A stretch of 64,000 bases of DNA from Pseudomonadota bacterium (GCA_021851875.1 JAJZQI010000003.1:124001-188000), one strand, 5' to 3'; positions 19,310-28,949 are shown, counted from the first letter of the stretch. Notes: generated by a model from the sequence alone, not told the origin. Made by a program: numbers and translations.

Positions 19310-19480
19310 CTGTCCATCATTTGCTCGAACGCAAGCGACAAGAAGGCGCAGGGAAGATTTATTCGGCCTACCTGCTTGTAATCGTTGAAATTGCCACCAT
19401 ATTGAATCACAATGCAAGTTGGCTATGGAATTTTGCCGGGGCGTCGTTCATCATGCCCGTCGGGCGCTTAAGGAGTTCTC

Positions 19481-21382
19481 TTGAATAATCTGGTGAAGAA
19501 TATCGCTATCTGGTTGGTCATCGCGCTGGTGCTGATGGCTGTGTTCAACCAGTTCAATACCCGCCAGTCCACCACCTCCCAGATGAGCTACTCGCAGTTC
19601 ATCGACGAAGTGCGCCAGGGGCAGGTGAAGAAAGTCATTATTGAAGGGCACGTGATCCGCGGCCAGCAAACCGACGGCACCCGCTTTACCACCTATGCCC
19701 CGTCGGATATCTGGATGGTGAACGACCTGCTCAAGCATAACGTGGTCATCGACGCCAAGCCGGAAGAAGAACCCTCCTTCCTGATGAACATCTTTATCTC
19801 CTGGTTCCCGATGCTGTTGCTGATCGGCGTGTGGATTTTCTTCATGCGGCAGATGCAGGGCGGCGGCAAGGGCGGCGCGTTCTCCTTCGGCAAGAGCCGT
19901 GCGCGTATGCTGGACGAAAACAACAACCAGATCACCTTTGCCGATGTGGCCGGTTGCGACGAAGCCAAGGAAGAGGTGGGCGAGCTGGTCGACTTCCTGA
20001 AAGAGCCGGGCAAGTTCCAGAAGCTCGGCGGCCGTGTGCCGCGCGGCGTGCTCATGGTGGGCAGCCCGGGTACGGGTAAAACCCTGCTGGCCAAAGCCAT
20101 TGCCGGCGAAGCCAAGGTGCCGTTCTTCAGCATTTCCGGTTCCGACTTCGTGGAAATGTTCGTCGGTGTGGGTGCGGCCCGTGTGCGCGATATGTTCGAG
20201 CAGGCCAAAAAACAGGCGCCCTGCATTATTTTCATCGACGAGATCGATGCCGTCGGCCGTCAGCGTGGCGCAGGTCTGGGTGGCGGCAACGATGAACGGG
20301 AACAGACGCTCAACCAGCTGCTGGTGGAAATGGACGGCTTCGAGGGCAATCTGGGCGTGATCGTGATCGCCGCCACCAACCGTCCCGACGTGCTGGACCC
20401 GGCGCTGATGCGCCCGGGCCGTTTCGACCGCCAGGTGGTGGTGCCGCTGCCGGATATTCGCGGCCGCGAGCAGATCCTCAACGTGCACATGCGCAAGGTG
20501 CCCATTGCGGCGGACGTGAAGGCCGACATTCTGGCGCGCGGTACGCCCGGCATGTCCGGCGCCGACCTGGCCAATCTGGTGAACGAAGCCGCCCTGTTTG
20601 CCGCCCGCGCCAACAAGCGCGTGGTCGACATGGACGATTTCGAGCGCGCCAAGGACAAGATCTTCATGGGTGCCGAGCGCAAGTCCATGGTGATCAGCCC
20701 GGAAGAGAAAAAGGCCACCGCCTACCACGAATCCGGCCATGCCATTATCGGCTCATTGCTGCCGGGTTGCGATCCGGTGCACAAGGTGACCGTTATTCCG
20801 CGCGGCCGCGCGTTGGGCGTCACCTGGTCGCTGCCGGAGAAGGATCGCATCAGTCTGTATCAGGATCAGATGCTGGCGCAGATCTGTATGCTGTTCGGCG
20901 GCCGCGTGGCGGAAGAACTGTTCGTCGGCAAGGTGTCGACCGGCGCCTCCAATGATTTCGAGCGGGCCACCTCCATGGCGCGCGATATGGTGACGCGCTA
21001 CGGTATGTCGGAAGCGCTGGGGCCCATGGTGTATGCGGAAAACGAGGGTGAAGTGTTCCTCGGCCGTTCGGTAACGACCCACAAGAACGTCTCCGAAGCC
21101 ACCATGCAGAAGGTGGATGTCGAGATTCGCCGCATCATCGACGAGCAGTATGAGCTGGCGCGCAAGCTGCTCAAGGAGAACAGCGACAAGGTCGAGATGA
21201 TGACCAAGGCGTTGCTGGATTGGGAAACGATCGATGCCGACCAGATTGCCGATATCATGGCCGGCAATGAGCCGCGTCCGCCCAAGCCCAGCAGCTCTTC
21301 CGGCACTCCGCCGCAGAGCAATCCGCCGGCCGCGCCCACAGCCGCCACGCCCACGGCCGGTTCGCCCGCCCAGGAAACCTGA
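19481..21382 (+). CDS. ftsH: ATP-dependent zinc metalloprotease FtsH
   Basis: This 633-residue inner-membrane AAA+ protease degrades misfolded membrane proteins and regulators such as LpxC and sigma-32 in relatives. It has a membrane segment at about residues 6-22, a periplasmic domain, a second segment near 103-122, Walker A GSPGTGKT (194-201), Walker [12 protein letters not shown], the arginine-finger region and the zinc site HESGH (His416, Glu417, His420). The Pro/Ser/Ala-rich tail is normal. It starts at TTG, preceded by AAGGAG; the first residues [19 protein letters not shown] match the family exactly, so this start is secure. A strong terminator follows before folP. Confidence 0.96.
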   Translation: MNNLVKNIAIWLVIALVLMAVFNQFNTRQSTTSQMSYSQFIDEVRQGQVKKVIIEGHVIRGQQTDGTRFTTYAPSDIWMVNDLLKHNVVIDAKPEEEPSFLMNIFISWFPMLLLIGVWIFFMRQMQGGGKGGAFSFGKSRARMLDENNNQITFADVAGCDEAKEEVGELVDFLKEPGKFQKLGGRVPRGVLMVGSPGTGKTLLAKAIAGEAKVPFFSISGSDFVEMFVGVGAARVRDMFEQAKKQAPCIIFIDEIDAVGRQRGAGLGGGNDEREQTLNQLLVEMDGFEGNLGVIVIAATNRPDVLDPALMRPGRFDRQVVVPLPDIRGREQILNVHMRKVPIAADVKADILARGTPGMSGADLANLVNEAALFAARANKRVVDMDDFERAKDKIFMGAERKSMVISPEEKKATAYHESGHAIIGSLLPGCDPVHKVTVIPRGRALGVTWSLPEKDRISLYQDQMLAQICMLFGGRVAEELFVGKVSTGASNDFERATSMARDMVTRYGMSEALGPMVYAENEGEVFLGRSVTTHKNVSEATMQKVDVEIRRIIDEQYELARKLLKENSDKVEMMTKALLDWETIDADQIADIMAGNEPRPPKPSSSSGTPPQSNPPAAPTAATPTAGSPAQET

Positions 21383-21388
21383 TCCAAC

Positions 21389-21417
21389 CGGGGAAGCATT
21401 CGCTTCCCCGTTCTTTT
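21389..21417 (+). terminator. Rho-independent terminator between ftsH and folP
   Basis: CGGGGAAGC (21389-21397) pairs with GCTTCCCCG (21402-21410) around ATTC, followed by TTCTTTT. It lies 6 bases after the ftsH stop and 22 bases before folP, so it would limit read-through from ftsH into folP-glmM. Confidence 0.85.
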
Positions 21418-21438
21418 GCGTGTTGTCCTATTTCCAAT

Positions 21439-22266
21439 ATGCTGTTTCATTGCGGTCGATTTGAGCTGGATCTGGCTACGCCCCGGATCATGGGCATACT
21501 GAATGTCACGACCGACTCTTTTTCCGACGGTGGTGCGTATGCCACGACGACGGCGGCTGTCGGCCGGGCCTGGCAGCTGATCGAGGCAGGCGCCGAGCTG
21601 ATTGATATCGGCGGCGAGTCGACCCGTCCCGGTGCGCAGCCGGCCAGTCTGGACGAAGAGCTGTCCCGCGTGGTTCCGGTGGTGGAGGCGCTGCGCGATG
21701 CGCCCGTAGCGATTTCCGTTGACACCATGAAAACCGAAGTGATGCGGGCGTCGCTGGCGGCCGGCGCTTCGCTCATCAATGACGTCAATGCGTTGCGTGC
21801 GCCGGGCGCGCTGGAGTTGCTGGCCCGGTCTGAGGCCGGCATTTGTCTGATGCACATGCAGGGCGAGCCGCGCAGCATGCAGCATGCGCCGTCTTACACT
21901 GATGTGCTGGCGGACGTGGGCGTGTTTCTGGCCCGGCGTGCGGCCGTGCTGCTGGCGGGGGGCATTGCGAAAGAGCGTATTTTGCTGGACCCGGGGATCG
22001 GTTTCGGCAAAACCCTGGAGCACAATCTCGCCCTGCTGCGCGGCTTGCCGCAGCTGGCCGGGCTCGGGTTCCCCCTGCTGCTGGGGGTTTCGCGCAAGAG
22101 CATGCTGGGCAAAATAACCGGCCGCGACGTGCATGAGCGCCTGCCGGCGAGTCTGGCGGCGGCCCTGTTCTGCGTCATGCGGGGGGCGAGCATCATAAGA
22201 GTGCATGACGTGGCTGAAACGCGCGATGCGCTGCTTACATATAAGGCATTAACAGGAGACCAATAA
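21439..22266 (+). CDS. folP: Dihydropteroate synthase
   Basis: The 275-residue enzyme joins p-aminobenzoate to dihydropterin pyrophosphate in folate synthesis and is the sulfonamide target. Signatures are [15 protein letters not shown] near residue 18-32, [12 protein letters not shown] near 55-66 and [14 protein letters not shown] near 185. No good Shine-Dalgarno precedes the ATG, which sits just after a terminator; translation may be weak. It is 2 bp from glmM, giving the conserved ftsH-folP-glmM order, although the terminator suggests folP-glmM has separate or partial expression. Confidence 0.94.
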   Translation: MLFHCGRFELDLATPRIMGILNVTTDSFSDGGAYATTTAAVGRAWQLIEAGAELIDIGGESTRPGAQPASLDEELSRVVPVVEALRDAPVAISVDTMKTEVMRASLAAGASLINDVNALRAPGALELLARSEAGICLMHMQGEPRSMQHAPSYTDVLADVGVFLARRAAVLLAGGIAKERILLDPGIGFGKTLEHNLALLRGLPQLAGLGFPLLLGVSRKSMLGKITGRDVHERLPASLAAALFCVMRGASIIRVHDVAETRDALLTYKALTGDQ

Positions 22267-22268
22267 AA

Positions 22269-23621
22269 ATGGGGCGTAAATACTTCGGTACGGACGGCAT
22301 CCGTGGACAGGTTGGCCAAGCGCCGATCACGCCTGATTTTGTCATGCGACTGGGTTATGCTGCCGGCGCGGTGCTTGCGGCACAGGCCCAGGGGCAGGGA
22401 ACCGGCGAGCGGCCGGCGGTGCTGATCGGTAAAGATACGCGCATATCCGGCTACATGCTGGAGTCTGCCATGGAGGCCGGTTTCGCTGCGGCCGGTGTCG
22501 ATGTGCTGCTGGTCGGTCCCATGCCCACCCCGGCGGTCGCGCATTTGACGCGGGCTTTGCGCCTGCAGGCGGGGGTGGTGATCTCCGCCTCGCACAACCC
22601 GTTCGAGGATAACGGCATCAAATTCTTTTCCGGCGACGGTCTCAAGCTGCCGGATGAAGTTGAGCTGGCCATTGAAACGCAGCTGGATCAGCCCTGGCAG
22701 TGCAAGCCTTCCGTCCAGCTGGGCAAGGCGCGGCGCATGAGCGATGCGGCCGGACGCTATATCGAGTTCTGCAAAAGCACCTTTCCCTTCGAGCAGAATT
22801 TGCGCGGCATGAAAATCGTGGTGGACTGTGCCCACGGCGCAACGTATCACATTGCTCCGCACGTCCTGCATGAGCTAGGGGCCGATGTTGTCAGTATCGG
22901 CACCGCTCCGAATGGGCTGAACATCAACCTGGAGTGCGGCTCCACCCACCCGGACGGGCTTCAGGCGGCGGTTCTGCAACATCGGGCGGACGTCGGCATT
23001 GCCTTTGATGGCGATGGCGACCGGCTGGTGATGGTCGATGAGCATGGCAGACTGTATGACGGAGACCAGTTACTCTACGTGATCGCCAAATACCGCCAGG
23101 CGACCGGGCAAATGCGCGGCGGGGTGGTGGGAACGCTGATGACCAATCTCGCGCTGGAGCATGCCCTCGAGCGCATGGACATTCCGTTCTTGCGCGCCAG
23201 GGTCGGTGACAGGTATGTCCTGGAGCTGCTTAACCAGCAGGGTTGGCTGTTGGGCGGAGAGAATTCCGGCCATCTGTTGTCGCTCGATCGTCACACGACG
23301 GGTGACGGCATCGTGTCGGCGCTGCAGGTGCTGTCCGCACTCAAGTCGTCAGGCAGCAGTCTGGCGGAATATTCGGCCGACCTGACGCTTTACCCGCAGG
23401 TGCTCATCAATGTGCGGGTCGCAGGGCATGCGCTGCAGGCGGAGGCCGTGCGGCGCGCGCTGCAGCAGGCGGAGCAGGATTTGGCGGGTGCCGGGCGCAT
23501 CCTGTTGCGGGCGTCGGGTACCGAACCGGTGGTGCGCGTGATGGTGGAGGGGCAGGATCCGCAGCGCGTGCAGCAATGGGCCGAACGGCTGGCGGAGGTA
23601 ATACGGCAGGCGGCCGCCTAG
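22269..23621 (+). CDS. glmM: Phosphoglucosamine mutase
   Basis: This 450-residue enzyme converts glucosamine 6-phosphate to glucosamine 1-phosphate for peptidoglycan and LPS precursors. The start [13 protein letters not shown] is canonical. The catalytic phosphoserine is Ser108 in [16 protein letters not shown], the metal loop is [14 protein letters not shown] near 245, and the C-terminal sugar-phosphate loop is [15 protein letters not shown]. It is two bases downstream of folP and ends convergent to a minus-strand outer-membrane gene 38 bp away. Confidence 0.95.
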   Translation: MGRKYFGTDGIRGQVGQAPITPDFVMRLGYAAGAVLAAQAQGQGTGERPAVLIGKDTRISGYMLESAMEAGFAAAGVDVLLVGPMPTPAVAHLTRALRLQAGVVISASHNPFEDNGIKFFSGDGLKLPDEVELAIETQLDQPWQCKPSVQLGKARRMSDAAGRYIEFCKSTFPFEQNLRGMKIVVDCAHGATYHIAPHVLHELGADVVSIGTAPNGLNINLECGSTHPDGLQAAVLQHRADVGIAFDGDGDRLVMVDEHGRLYDGDQLLYVIAKYRQATGQMRGGVVGTLMTNLALEHALERMDIPFLRARVGDRYVLELLNQQGWLLGGENSGHLLSLDRHTTGDGIVSALQVLSALKSSGSSLAEYSADLTLYPQVLINVRVAGHALQAEAVRRALQQAEQDLAGAGRILLRASGTEPVVRVMVEGQDPQRVQQWAERLAEVIRQAAA

Positions 23622-23659
23622 CGCTGCTGGAAACCTCGGTTGCCGCCTGCGGGATGTTA

Positions 23660-24415
23660 TTAGAACTCGTATTCCACTTGCGTGCGCAGGGTGTGGCTTG
23701 CTGTCGCGCTGGTGCGGCCTGTCAGCCAGGCGGCATTGTATTTGAGGTGGTGTGAACCCACTGCGAACTTGCCGAATACCGCGGGGCCTGCCGAGTGCTG
23801 CTGTAGGCTGGCCGGGTCCCATTCATTCCATTTGCCGGTTTCGCCAAAACCCTGCAGGCCATACTCGAATTGCGGCAGCCAGCGGTATTTCGCCTGCCAT
23901 TGATAGCCGAATTCGGTCTGATGCGGCTCATCCGCATTCTGCGTGCCGCCGATGTTGCGTTCCAGGTACAGGTTGCCGTTGAGCTGCACTTTAGCGATGT
24001 CTTTCTGCAGCAGGGCGCTGATTTTCAGTTCGCGCGGCGCGCTGGGCGAGTTGGGGTATTCGAACTCGACCAGCAGGCCGGCGTCCACCGGATACTCGCC
24101 AGGCTCAGCCAGCTGAAACTTGTTTTCCCACTCGACTGTTTCCAGGCGTGTTGCCATACCGGGGTCGCGGGTGTAGTGCAGGTACACTTCGGTGAACCAG
24201 TTTTCGCCGACGCCGTAGCCGTAGCCGATGCTGGCTTCCCGGTTCTTTTGGCCGTCCTTCTGGGTGGCGATGCCGTATTTGAAGTCGATTTCCTTTTCAC
24301 CGTACTCCACATTGGGCGTGGCCACATAGTCTGCCGGACCGGCGTGGGCCAACTGGCTTGCAAGGGCGGCAAGCAGAGCCGCGGCAGACAGCGTTGTGCG
24401 TGATGACCGTTTCAT
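23660..24415 (-). CDS. Putative outer-membrane beta-barrel protein of the iron-uptake operon
   Basis: The 251-residue protein has a typical signal peptide (about residues 1-25, ending ASQLAHAG) and many amphipathic strands rich in aromatic residues, ending in YEF, the C-terminal phenylalanine expected of outer-membrane barrels. I do not recognise a named family. It is 12 bp downstream of an FTR1 permease gene and co-oriented with it and a cupredoxin gene, so it may be an outer-membrane channel or sensor for iron uptake. The role is inferred from context only. Confidence 0.65.
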   Translation of the reverse strand: MKRSSRTTLSAAALLAALASQLAHAGPADYVATPNVEYGEKEIDFKYGIATQKDGQKNREASIGYGYGVGENWFTEVYLHYTRDPGMATRLETVEWENKFQLAEPGEYPVDAGLLVEFEYPNSPSAPRELKISALLQKDIAKVQLNGNLYLERNIGGTQNADEPHQTEFGYQWQAKYRWLPQFEYGLQGFGETGKWNEWDPASLQQHSAGPAVFGKFAVGSHHLKYNAAWLTGRTSATASHTLRTQVEYEF

Positions 24416-24427
24416 GGCGTGCTCGCT

Positions 24428-25264
24428 TTAATCAAATTTTGATGCAGGGACGGTTTGTTTATCGGGACGGCTTACCAGATACATCCCCGCGGCAATGAAC
24501 AAAATTGTCAGCACATAGATGATCACCTGCATGCCCGTGGGTTGCGCTTCATAGCCAGTGAGCGCGTGCAGGACGACACCCGCCGCCGAGGATGGGGAGA
24601 GCAGGTTTGAGCTGTCCCACAGGGGGGTGGACATGAATGTGATCAGGTTGGCCTGTGTCAGCATGCCCGCTGCCTGCGATGCCATGCCGCCCGCCATCAG
24701 CAGAATAAGCAGGCCGGTGGTCTTGAACAGCGTGTGCAAGGGGATGCGCATCAGTCCGCGATAGAGCACGTAGCCGGTCAGCAATCCTGCCAGCAGTCCC
24801 AGCAGACTGCCCAACAGCATGTCCTGGCTATTGCTCCCGTCCGAGATGGAAACGCCATACATGAACAGAACGGTTTCCGCGCCTTCACGCAGTACCGCCG
24901 CGCTCACAACCAGAAACAGGGCGGACAGTTCGCTGCGTCCTTCGCGAATCGAGTTGCCGATATTTCTGGCAGAGTCAGCCATGGCTTTGCCGTGACTTGA
25001 CATCCAGATGTTGTGCCAGGCCAGCATGAAGACGGCAAGCAAAAGGATGCCGGCATTGAGCAGTTCCTGGCCGACGCCGCTGGCCAGGTTGGCGATAACG
25101 TCTGTGAAGCCGGCCAATAGCGCGGCGCCAGCCAGGCCGGTGGCGACACCTGCCGCGATCCACAAGGAGCGTCCGGCGACGGAGCGGGTGGCTGCTGCCA
25201 GAATGCCTACCAGAAGCGCAGCTTCAAGCACTTCACGAAAGATGATGATGGCGGAGCTCAACAT
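24428..25264 (-). CDS. FTR1-family iron permease
   Basis: The 278-residue inner-membrane protein has about seven hydrophobic segments and the two Fe(III)-ligand motifs of FTR1/EfeU: FREVLEAALL near residue 9 and LREGAETVLFMYG near 125. FTR1 proteins import iron, usually with a cupredoxin or multicopper partner. Here it lies between an exported cupredoxin gene upstream and an outer-membrane protein gene downstream, forming a compact transport operon without an EfeB-type peroxidase. The start MLSSAIIIFREVLE is normal for the family. Confidence 0.88.
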   Translation of the reverse strand: MLSSAIIIFREVLEAALLVGILAAATRSVAGRSLWIAAGVATGLAGAALLAGFTDVIANLASGVGQELLNAGILLLAVFMLAWHNIWMSSHGKAMADSARNIGNSIREGRSELSALFLVVSAAVLREGAETVLFMYGVSISDGSNSQDMLLGSLLGLLAGLLTGYVLYRGLMRIPLHTLFKTTGLLILLMAGGMASQAAGMLTQANLITFMSTPLWDSSNLLSPSSAAGVVLHALTGYEAQPTGMQVIIYVLTILFIAAGMYLVSRPDKQTVPASKFD

Positions 25265-25286
25265 GATTTGAGGCCTTCAGTCAAAG

Positions 25287-25622
25287 CTATTTGACGATAA
25301 CGGTACCCTTGGCGGTGCTGGGGTGGAACTCGCCAAAGAATTCATATTTGCCAGGCTTGAGCGGGCCGATGAAGATGACGCCGGTTTTATTTGCGGGGAT
25401 GACTTTTTCGCGATTGAGGGCATGACTCTCGAATTCTTCAGCCGTATTGTCCTGGTTGTCGATGACAAGCTTCACCTTGGTATTCGCCGGAACGGTGATC
25501 TCGGCAGGCTGAAAGCGATGCTGTGAAATAACCAGGTTGACTGCGGCAATATCGTCGGCAAAGGCGGTGCCGGCCAGCAGGAATAACGAAGAGGCTAACA
25601 GTTTTTTCAGCAGATGGGTCAT
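25287..25622 (-). CDS. Exported cupredoxin-domain protein (EfeO/P19-like)
   Basis: The 111-residue protein has a signal peptide cleaved after about residue 22 (LAGTAFA-DD) and one cupredoxin domain. EEFESHALNREKVIPANKTG resembles the metal-site region of the N-terminal cupredoxin of EfeO, and FFGEFHPSTAKG near the end carries a second histidine. It probably binds copper or iron in the periplasm and works with the FTR1 permease encoded 22 bp downstream. It is the first gene of the operon; an 11-bp repeat and a Fur-box-like site lie upstream. Confidence 0.85.
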   Translation of the reverse strand: MTHLLKKLLASSLFLLAGTAFADDIAAVNLVISQHRFQPAEITVPANTKVKLVIDNQDNTAEEFESHALNREKVIPANKTGVIFIGPLKPGKYEFFGEFHPSTAKGTVIVK

Positions 25623-25638
25623 GGTAATTTCCTTTCTT

Positions 25639-25670
25639 TAATAGTGCAGTAATAGTGCAGTAATAGTGCG
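25639..25670. repeat. Three 11-bp direct repeats in the cupredoxin leader
   Basis: TAATAGTGCAG occurs at 25639-25649 and 25650-25660, with a third copy differing only at its end at 25661-25670. They lie just upstream of the minus-strand cupredoxin start, in the expected leader between promoter and ribosome binding site (AAAGGAAATT). Copy number may vary by slippage. Confidence 0.8.
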
Positions 25671-25687
25671 GCGTTGTAAAAATAATC

Positions 25688-25705
25688 AATAATGCTAATG
25701 ATAAC
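25688..25705 (-). promoter_or_regulatory. Fur-box-like hexamer array upstream of the iron-uptake operon
   Basis: AATAAT-GCTAAT-GATAAC is three adjacent hexamers close to the GATAAT unit of Fur sites. On the minus strand a promoter-like TTGATT with TATTAC 18 bases downstream overlaps or follows it, giving the expected geometry for iron repression of cupredoxin-FTR1-OMP. This is a pattern match by eye. Confidence 0.4.
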
Positions 25706-25936
25706 GCTTCTCATGTAGTATGTAAAGGATATTATTTTGAAGTGTGCGATATGAGGACAAAATTATCTTGATAAACAGGTGGGTAGGGGCTTGCTTGGCA
25801 TCGCCGCGGCATGCGGGTGATTGGCGCGATGTTATTGAAAGTGTTGAATAATCAATCGGCTAATGTGCGCGTGCGATGAAATGGCGGGAGGCTGAGGGTG
25901 GGGAGGCAAATTGTCGGCGCAAGCTAAAATTAGCCG
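25706..25936. other. Intergenic stretch with no gene seen
   Basis: This is the remainder of the 373-bp divergent gap between the cupredoxin gene and tpiA. It has mixed AT-rich and GC-rich sequence, no convincing reading frame with a ribosome binding site, no strong hairpin and no tRNA. I see nothing assignable apart from the sites listed at its two ends. Confidence 0.6.
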
Positions 25937-25965
25937 TTGACCGATGGGGTCTGACTCGGTACTAT
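25937..25965 (+). promoter_or_regulatory. Sigma-70 promoter for tpiA-secG
   Basis: TTGACC (25937-25942) and TACTAT (25960-25965) are spaced by 17 bases and lie 30 bases before the tpiA ATG. It may drive tpiA, secG, tRNA-Leu and, by read-through, the complex I operon, since no terminator was seen between them. Confidence 0.6.
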
Positions 25966-25995
25966 TCATGGCTTTGTGAAAATTAGAGGTTCTGC

Positions 25996-26754
25996 ATGCG
26001 CGAGAAGTTTGTCGCTGGCAACTGGAAGATGCACGGCAGCCTGGCTGAAAACAAGCTGCTGCTTGATGGTGTTGTAGCTGGTTTGGCCGCTGTGCGCGGG
26101 GTAAAGGCCGCCGTTTGCGTGCCCTATCCGTATTTGTTCCAGGCTCAACACAGTTTGCAGGGCACTTCCATTGGCTGGGGCGCGCAGAACCTGTCGGAGC
26201 ATGTCAAAGGCGCGTATACCGGTGAGGTGTCGGCCGGCATGCTGAAGGATTTCGGCTGTCGCTATGTGATCGTGGGTCATTCGGAGCGCCGTGCCTTGTA
26301 TGGCGAAACGGATGAGGTGGTGGCGCATAAATACAAGTGGGCGCATGCGGCCGGTCTCGTGCCTATTTTGTGTGTGGGCGAATCGCTGGCCGAACGCGAG
26401 AGCGGTGTGACCGAGCAAGTGGTGGCGCGCCAGCTGGATGCGGTCGTCCATGCCGTGGGGATGGCAGGTTTGAAGGGGGCCGTCATTGCCTATGAACCGG
26501 TTTGGGCGATCGGCACGGGCAAGACGGCTACCCCGGAGCAGGCGCAGGCTGTGCATGCATTTATCCGCAGCCGCTTGCGCGTCGTGGATACGGCATTGGC
26601 CGAGGAAACGGTCATCCAGTATGGCGGCAGCGTTAAGGCGGCCAATGCCGCCGAATTGTTCGGCATGCCCGATATCGATGGCGGACTCATTGGCGGCGCG
26701 TCGCTGCATGCAGATGACTTTGTGGCAATCTGCCGTGCCGCGCAAGCGTCTTAA
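25996..26754 (+). CDS. tpiA: Triosephosphate isomerase
   Basis: The 252-residue glycolytic enzyme interconverts dihydroxyacetone phosphate and glyceraldehyde 3-phosphate. Catalytic residues are all present: Lys11 in GNWKMHG, His95 in [12 protein letters not shown] and Glu167 in [12 protein letters not shown]; the phosphate-binding loop [10 protein letters not shown] follows near residue 208. It has its own promoter 30 bases upstream and is followed after 35 bp by secG, the common proteobacterial order. Confidence 0.96.
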   Translation: MREKFVAGNWKMHGSLAENKLLLDGVVAGLAAVRGVKAAVCVPYPYLFQAQHSLQGTSIGWGAQNLSEHVKGAYTGEVSAGMLKDFGCRYVIVGHSERRALYGETDEVVAHKYKWAHAAGLVPILCVGESLAERESGVTEQVVARQLDAVVHAVGMAGLKGAVIAYEPVWAIGTGKTATPEQAQAVHAFIRSRLRVVDTALAEETVIQYGGSVKAANAAELFGMPDIDGGLIGGASLHADDFVAICRAAQAS

Positions 26755-26789
26755 TCAGGTGCTTTGCAGAGAAGAAGGTTAAGGTTAAA

Positions 26790-27149
26790 ATGGAAATCTT
26801 TGTGTGGATCGTGCATGTGCTGGCGGCGATTGGCGTGATCGTGCTGGTGCTGTTGCAGCATGGCAAAGGTGCCGACATGGGCGCCGCGTTTGGTAGCGGC
26901 GCATCGGGCACCTTGTTCGGTGCGTCCGGTTCGGCCAACGTGCTGTCGCGTTCAACCGCGATCCTTGCGGCGGTCTTTTTTGCGACCAGCCTGACGCTGA
27001 CGTTCTTTTCGAACGCCAAGGGTCAGCAGGCTGGTTTGATGGACAAGCAAAATCAGGTTTCTCAATCGGTTCCCGCAACCGCTCCGGCCAAGCCGGCGGC
27101 GGGCGGCACCGGAGATGCCGGGTCAAAAGCCCGCGAAATACCCAACTAG
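26790..27149 (+). CDS. secG: Protein translocase subunit SecG
   Basis: This 119-residue inner-membrane protein is the small helper of SecYE. It has two membrane segments (about residues 3-22 and 50-70) separated by the conserved cytoplasmic loop LLQHGKGADMGAAFGSGASGTLFG. The C-terminal tail is Pro/Ala/Gly-rich. The ATG follows AAGGTTAAGGTTAAA. It is downstream of tpiA and immediately upstream of tRNA-Leu, a syntenic block seen in many beta- and gammaproteobacteria. Confidence 0.94.
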   Translation: MEIFVWIVHVLAAIGVIVLVLLQHGKGADMGAAFGSGASGTLFGASGSANVLSRSTAILAAVFFATSLTLTFFSNAKGQQAGLMDKQNQVSQSVPATAPAKPAAGGTGDAGSKAREIPN

Positions 27150-27203
27150 GCGACTGCCTGGGTGGAGTAGTTGCAGGAAGGATTACCCCTCCTTCCGTCA
27201 TAA

Positions 27204-27288
27204 GCCGATGTGGTGAAATTGGTAGACACGCTATCTTGAGGGGGTAGTGGCGTAAGCCGTGCCAGTTCGAGTCTGGCCATCGGCACCA
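27204..27288 (+). tRNA. tRNA-Leu(GAG)
   Basis: The 85-nt sequence starts GCCGATG and ends in encoded CCA. The acceptor stem pairs GCCGATG with CATCGGC, the T arm contains GTTCGAG, and a long variable arm (GTGGCGTAAGCCGT) marks a class II tRNA. The anticodon stem CTATC/GGTAG closes the loop TTGAGGG, placing GAG at positions 34-36. It lies between secG and nuoA with no terminator seen, so it may be cut from a long shared transcript. Confidence 0.95.
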
Positions 27289-27379
27289 TACTGCTTGAAG
27301 AGCGATCTTAATTAAGTTCGCTTGTTTGAGAAACTGAACGGGCCTGAAATCGGCCTCGTCCTGCGGGGGCATACTGGAA

Positions 27380-27736
27380 ATGCTGGAAAATTATTTTCCT
27401 ATTCTGATGTTCATGATCGTCGGTCTTTTGGTCGGTCTGGGACCCATCATCATAGGATGGCTTGTTGCGCCGAATCGTCCCGATTCCGAGAAGCTGTCTC
27501 CTTATGAGTGTGGTTTCGAGGCATTCGAAGACGCACGCATGAAGTTCGACGTTCGCTATTATCTGGTGGCGATTCTGTTTATCCTGTTCGATCTGGAAAT
27601 TGCCTTCCTGTTCCCCTGGGCGGTTGTGCTCGATCAGATCGGCATGTTCGGTTTTGTCGCCATGGTGATATTCCTGGGCATTCTGGTGGTCGGTTTTGTG
27701 TATGAGTGGATGAAAGGGGCCTTGGAATGGGAGTAG
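27380..27736 (+). CDS. nuoA: NADH-quinone oxidoreductase subunit A
   Basis: The 118-residue membrane subunit has three hydrophobic segments and the conserved loop [34 protein letters not shown]. NuoA sits at the junction of the membrane and peripheral arms of complex I. It opens the full nuoA-to-nuoN operon, 91 bp after tRNA-Leu, and its last ten bases overlap nuoB. Confidence 0.95.
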   Translation: MLENYFPILMFMIVGLLVGLGPIIIGWLVAPNRPDSEKLSPYECGFEAFEDARMKFDVRYYLVAILFILFDLEIAFLFPWAVVLDQIGMFGFVAMVIFLGILVVGFVYEWMKGALEWE

Positions 27737-28203
27737 AAGGCGTTCTGGAAAAAGGCTTTGTCACCACCACGGCTGACAAGCTGATCAACTGGACTCGTAC
27801 CGGTTCCCTCTGGCCCATGACCTTCGGTCTGGCCTGCTGCGCGGTGGAAATGATGCAGGCGGGCGCCTCGCGTTATGATCTGGACCGCTTCGGCATCGTG
27901 TTCCGTCCGAGTCCGCGCCAGTCCGACGTGATGATCGTGGCCGGTACCCTGTGCAACAAGATGGCGCCTGCCCTGCGCAAAGTGTACGACCAGATGGCCG
28001 AACCGCGCTGGGTGATCTCCATGGGGTCCTGTGCCAACGGCGGCGGTTACTACCACTATTCTTATTCCGTGGTACGCGGCTGTGACCGCATTGTTCCGGT
28101 GGATATCTATGTTCCGGGCTGCCCTCCGACTGCGGAGGCGCTGCTGTACGGCATTATCCAGCTGCAGAACAAGATCAAGCGTACCAATACCATTGCCCGC
28201 TAA
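27727..28203 (+). CDS. nuoB: NADH-quinone oxidoreductase subunit B
   Basis: This 158-residue peripheral subunit carries the terminal [4Fe-4S] cluster N2 that reduces quinone. Its cysteine ligands are in [19 protein letters not shown] and [12 protein letters not shown]. The start [15 protein letters not shown] overlaps the 3' end of nuoA by ten bases; a longer in-frame start inside nuoA is less likely. Confidence 0.95.
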   Translation: MGVEGVLEKGFVTTTADKLINWTRTGSLWPMTFGLACCAVEMMQAGASRYDLDRFGIVFRPSPRQSDVMIVAGTLCNKMAPALRKVYDQMAEPRWVISMGSCANGGGYYHYSYSVVRGCDRIVPVDIYVPGCPPTAEALLYGIIQLQNKIKRTNTIAR

Positions 28204-28217
28204 GTTGAGGAAGACAG

Positions 28218-28811
28218 ATGAGCGCTTCGCTTGAAAAGCTGTCGCTTTGCCTGCAGGATGCCTTGTCCGGCCGTGTCGTGAATGTGACCGAACGCCTGGG
28301 CGAAATCACTGTTGTGGTGAAAGCCGATGACCTGTTGCTGACCATGCGCACCCTGCGCGATCATCCGGGCCTCAAATTCGAGGAACTGATCGACCTGTGC
28401 GGCATGGATTATCAGGATTACGGCGATGGTGCCTGGGAAGGCGCCCGCTTTGCCGTTGTTTACCACTTGCTGTCCGTTTCGCTCAACCAGCGCGTGCGTA
28501 TCCGCGTGTTCGCCGCTGATGACAGTCTGCCGCGCGTGGCTTCCGTTGTGGATGTCTGGAGCTGCGCCAACTGGTTTGAACGTGAAGCGTTTGATCTGTA
28601 TGGGATCGTCTTCGAAGGCCATCCGGACATGCGTCGCCTGCTGACCGACTACGGTTTTGTCGGCCACCCGTTCCGCAAGGACTTCCCCTTGTCCGGTCAC
28701 GTGGAAATGCGTTACGACCCGGAACAGCAACGCGTCATTTATCAGCCTGTTTCCATCGAGCCGCGCGAAATCACGCCGCGTATCGTACGTGAGGAGAACT
28801 ACGGTGGCTGA
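28218..28811 (+). CDS. nuoC: NADH-quinone oxidoreductase subunit C
   Basis: The 197-residue subunit belongs to the quinone-reducing module. It shows [28 protein letters not shown], the standard 30-kDa subunit signature. In this organism nuoC and nuoD are separate genes rather than fused. Its final codons (ENYGG, stop) overlap a GTG at 28804 that looks like the ancestral start of nuoD, now cut off by an insertion. Confidence 0.95.
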   Translation: MSASLEKLSLCLQDALSGRVVNVTERLGEITVVVKADDLLLTMRTLRDHPGLKFEELIDLCGMDYQDYGDGAWEGARFAVVYHLLSVSLNQRVRIRVFAADDSLPRVASVVDVWSCANWFEREAFDLYGIVFEGHPDMRRLLTDYGFVGHPFRKDFPLSGHVEMRYDPEQQRVIYQPVSIEPREITPRIVREENYGG

Positions 28812-28947
28812 GATCAAGAATTACACGCTCAACTTTGGCTCCGGCCGCCCAGCGCGCTTAACTTTTGCTGTACAAAAGTTAGCCTGCACCGAAGTTGCGC
28901 TGCGCGAGCAGTGTGTTCAGACCTGCACGCTTGGAAAGGTGGTCTGA
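28804..28947 (+). pseudogene. Truncated duplicate of the nuoD start, now a 47-codon leader ORF
   Basis: The first 35 bases from the GTG at 28804 match the first 35 bases of nuoD (28950) at 33 positions and would encode [12 protein letters not shown]. After that the copy decays and runs through unrelated sequence to a TGA at 28945-28947. GAGGAG precedes the GTG by seven bases, so this is likely the original nuoD start site. The ORF now ends two bases before the functional nuoD ATG (TGA-CG-ATG), which would allow translational coupling. Confidence 0.75.
28859..28881. repeat. Hairpin in the insertion ahead of nuoD
   Basis: TAACTTTTG (28859-28867) pairs perfectly with CAAAAGTTA (28873-28881) around CTGTA. 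It lies in the roughly 100 bp that separate the decayed and intact nuoD starts and has no counterpart in either flanking gene. AGCGC-rich segments on both sides add weak outer pairing. It may be the core of a small insertion or the scar of a larger one. Confidence 0.65.
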
Positions 28948-28949
28948 CG

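Noticed and set aside
28911-28949. Extended nuoD start at a GTG 39 bases upstream
   Set aside because: The added residues come from inserted sequence and match no NuoD; the ATG at 28950 gives the exact family start.
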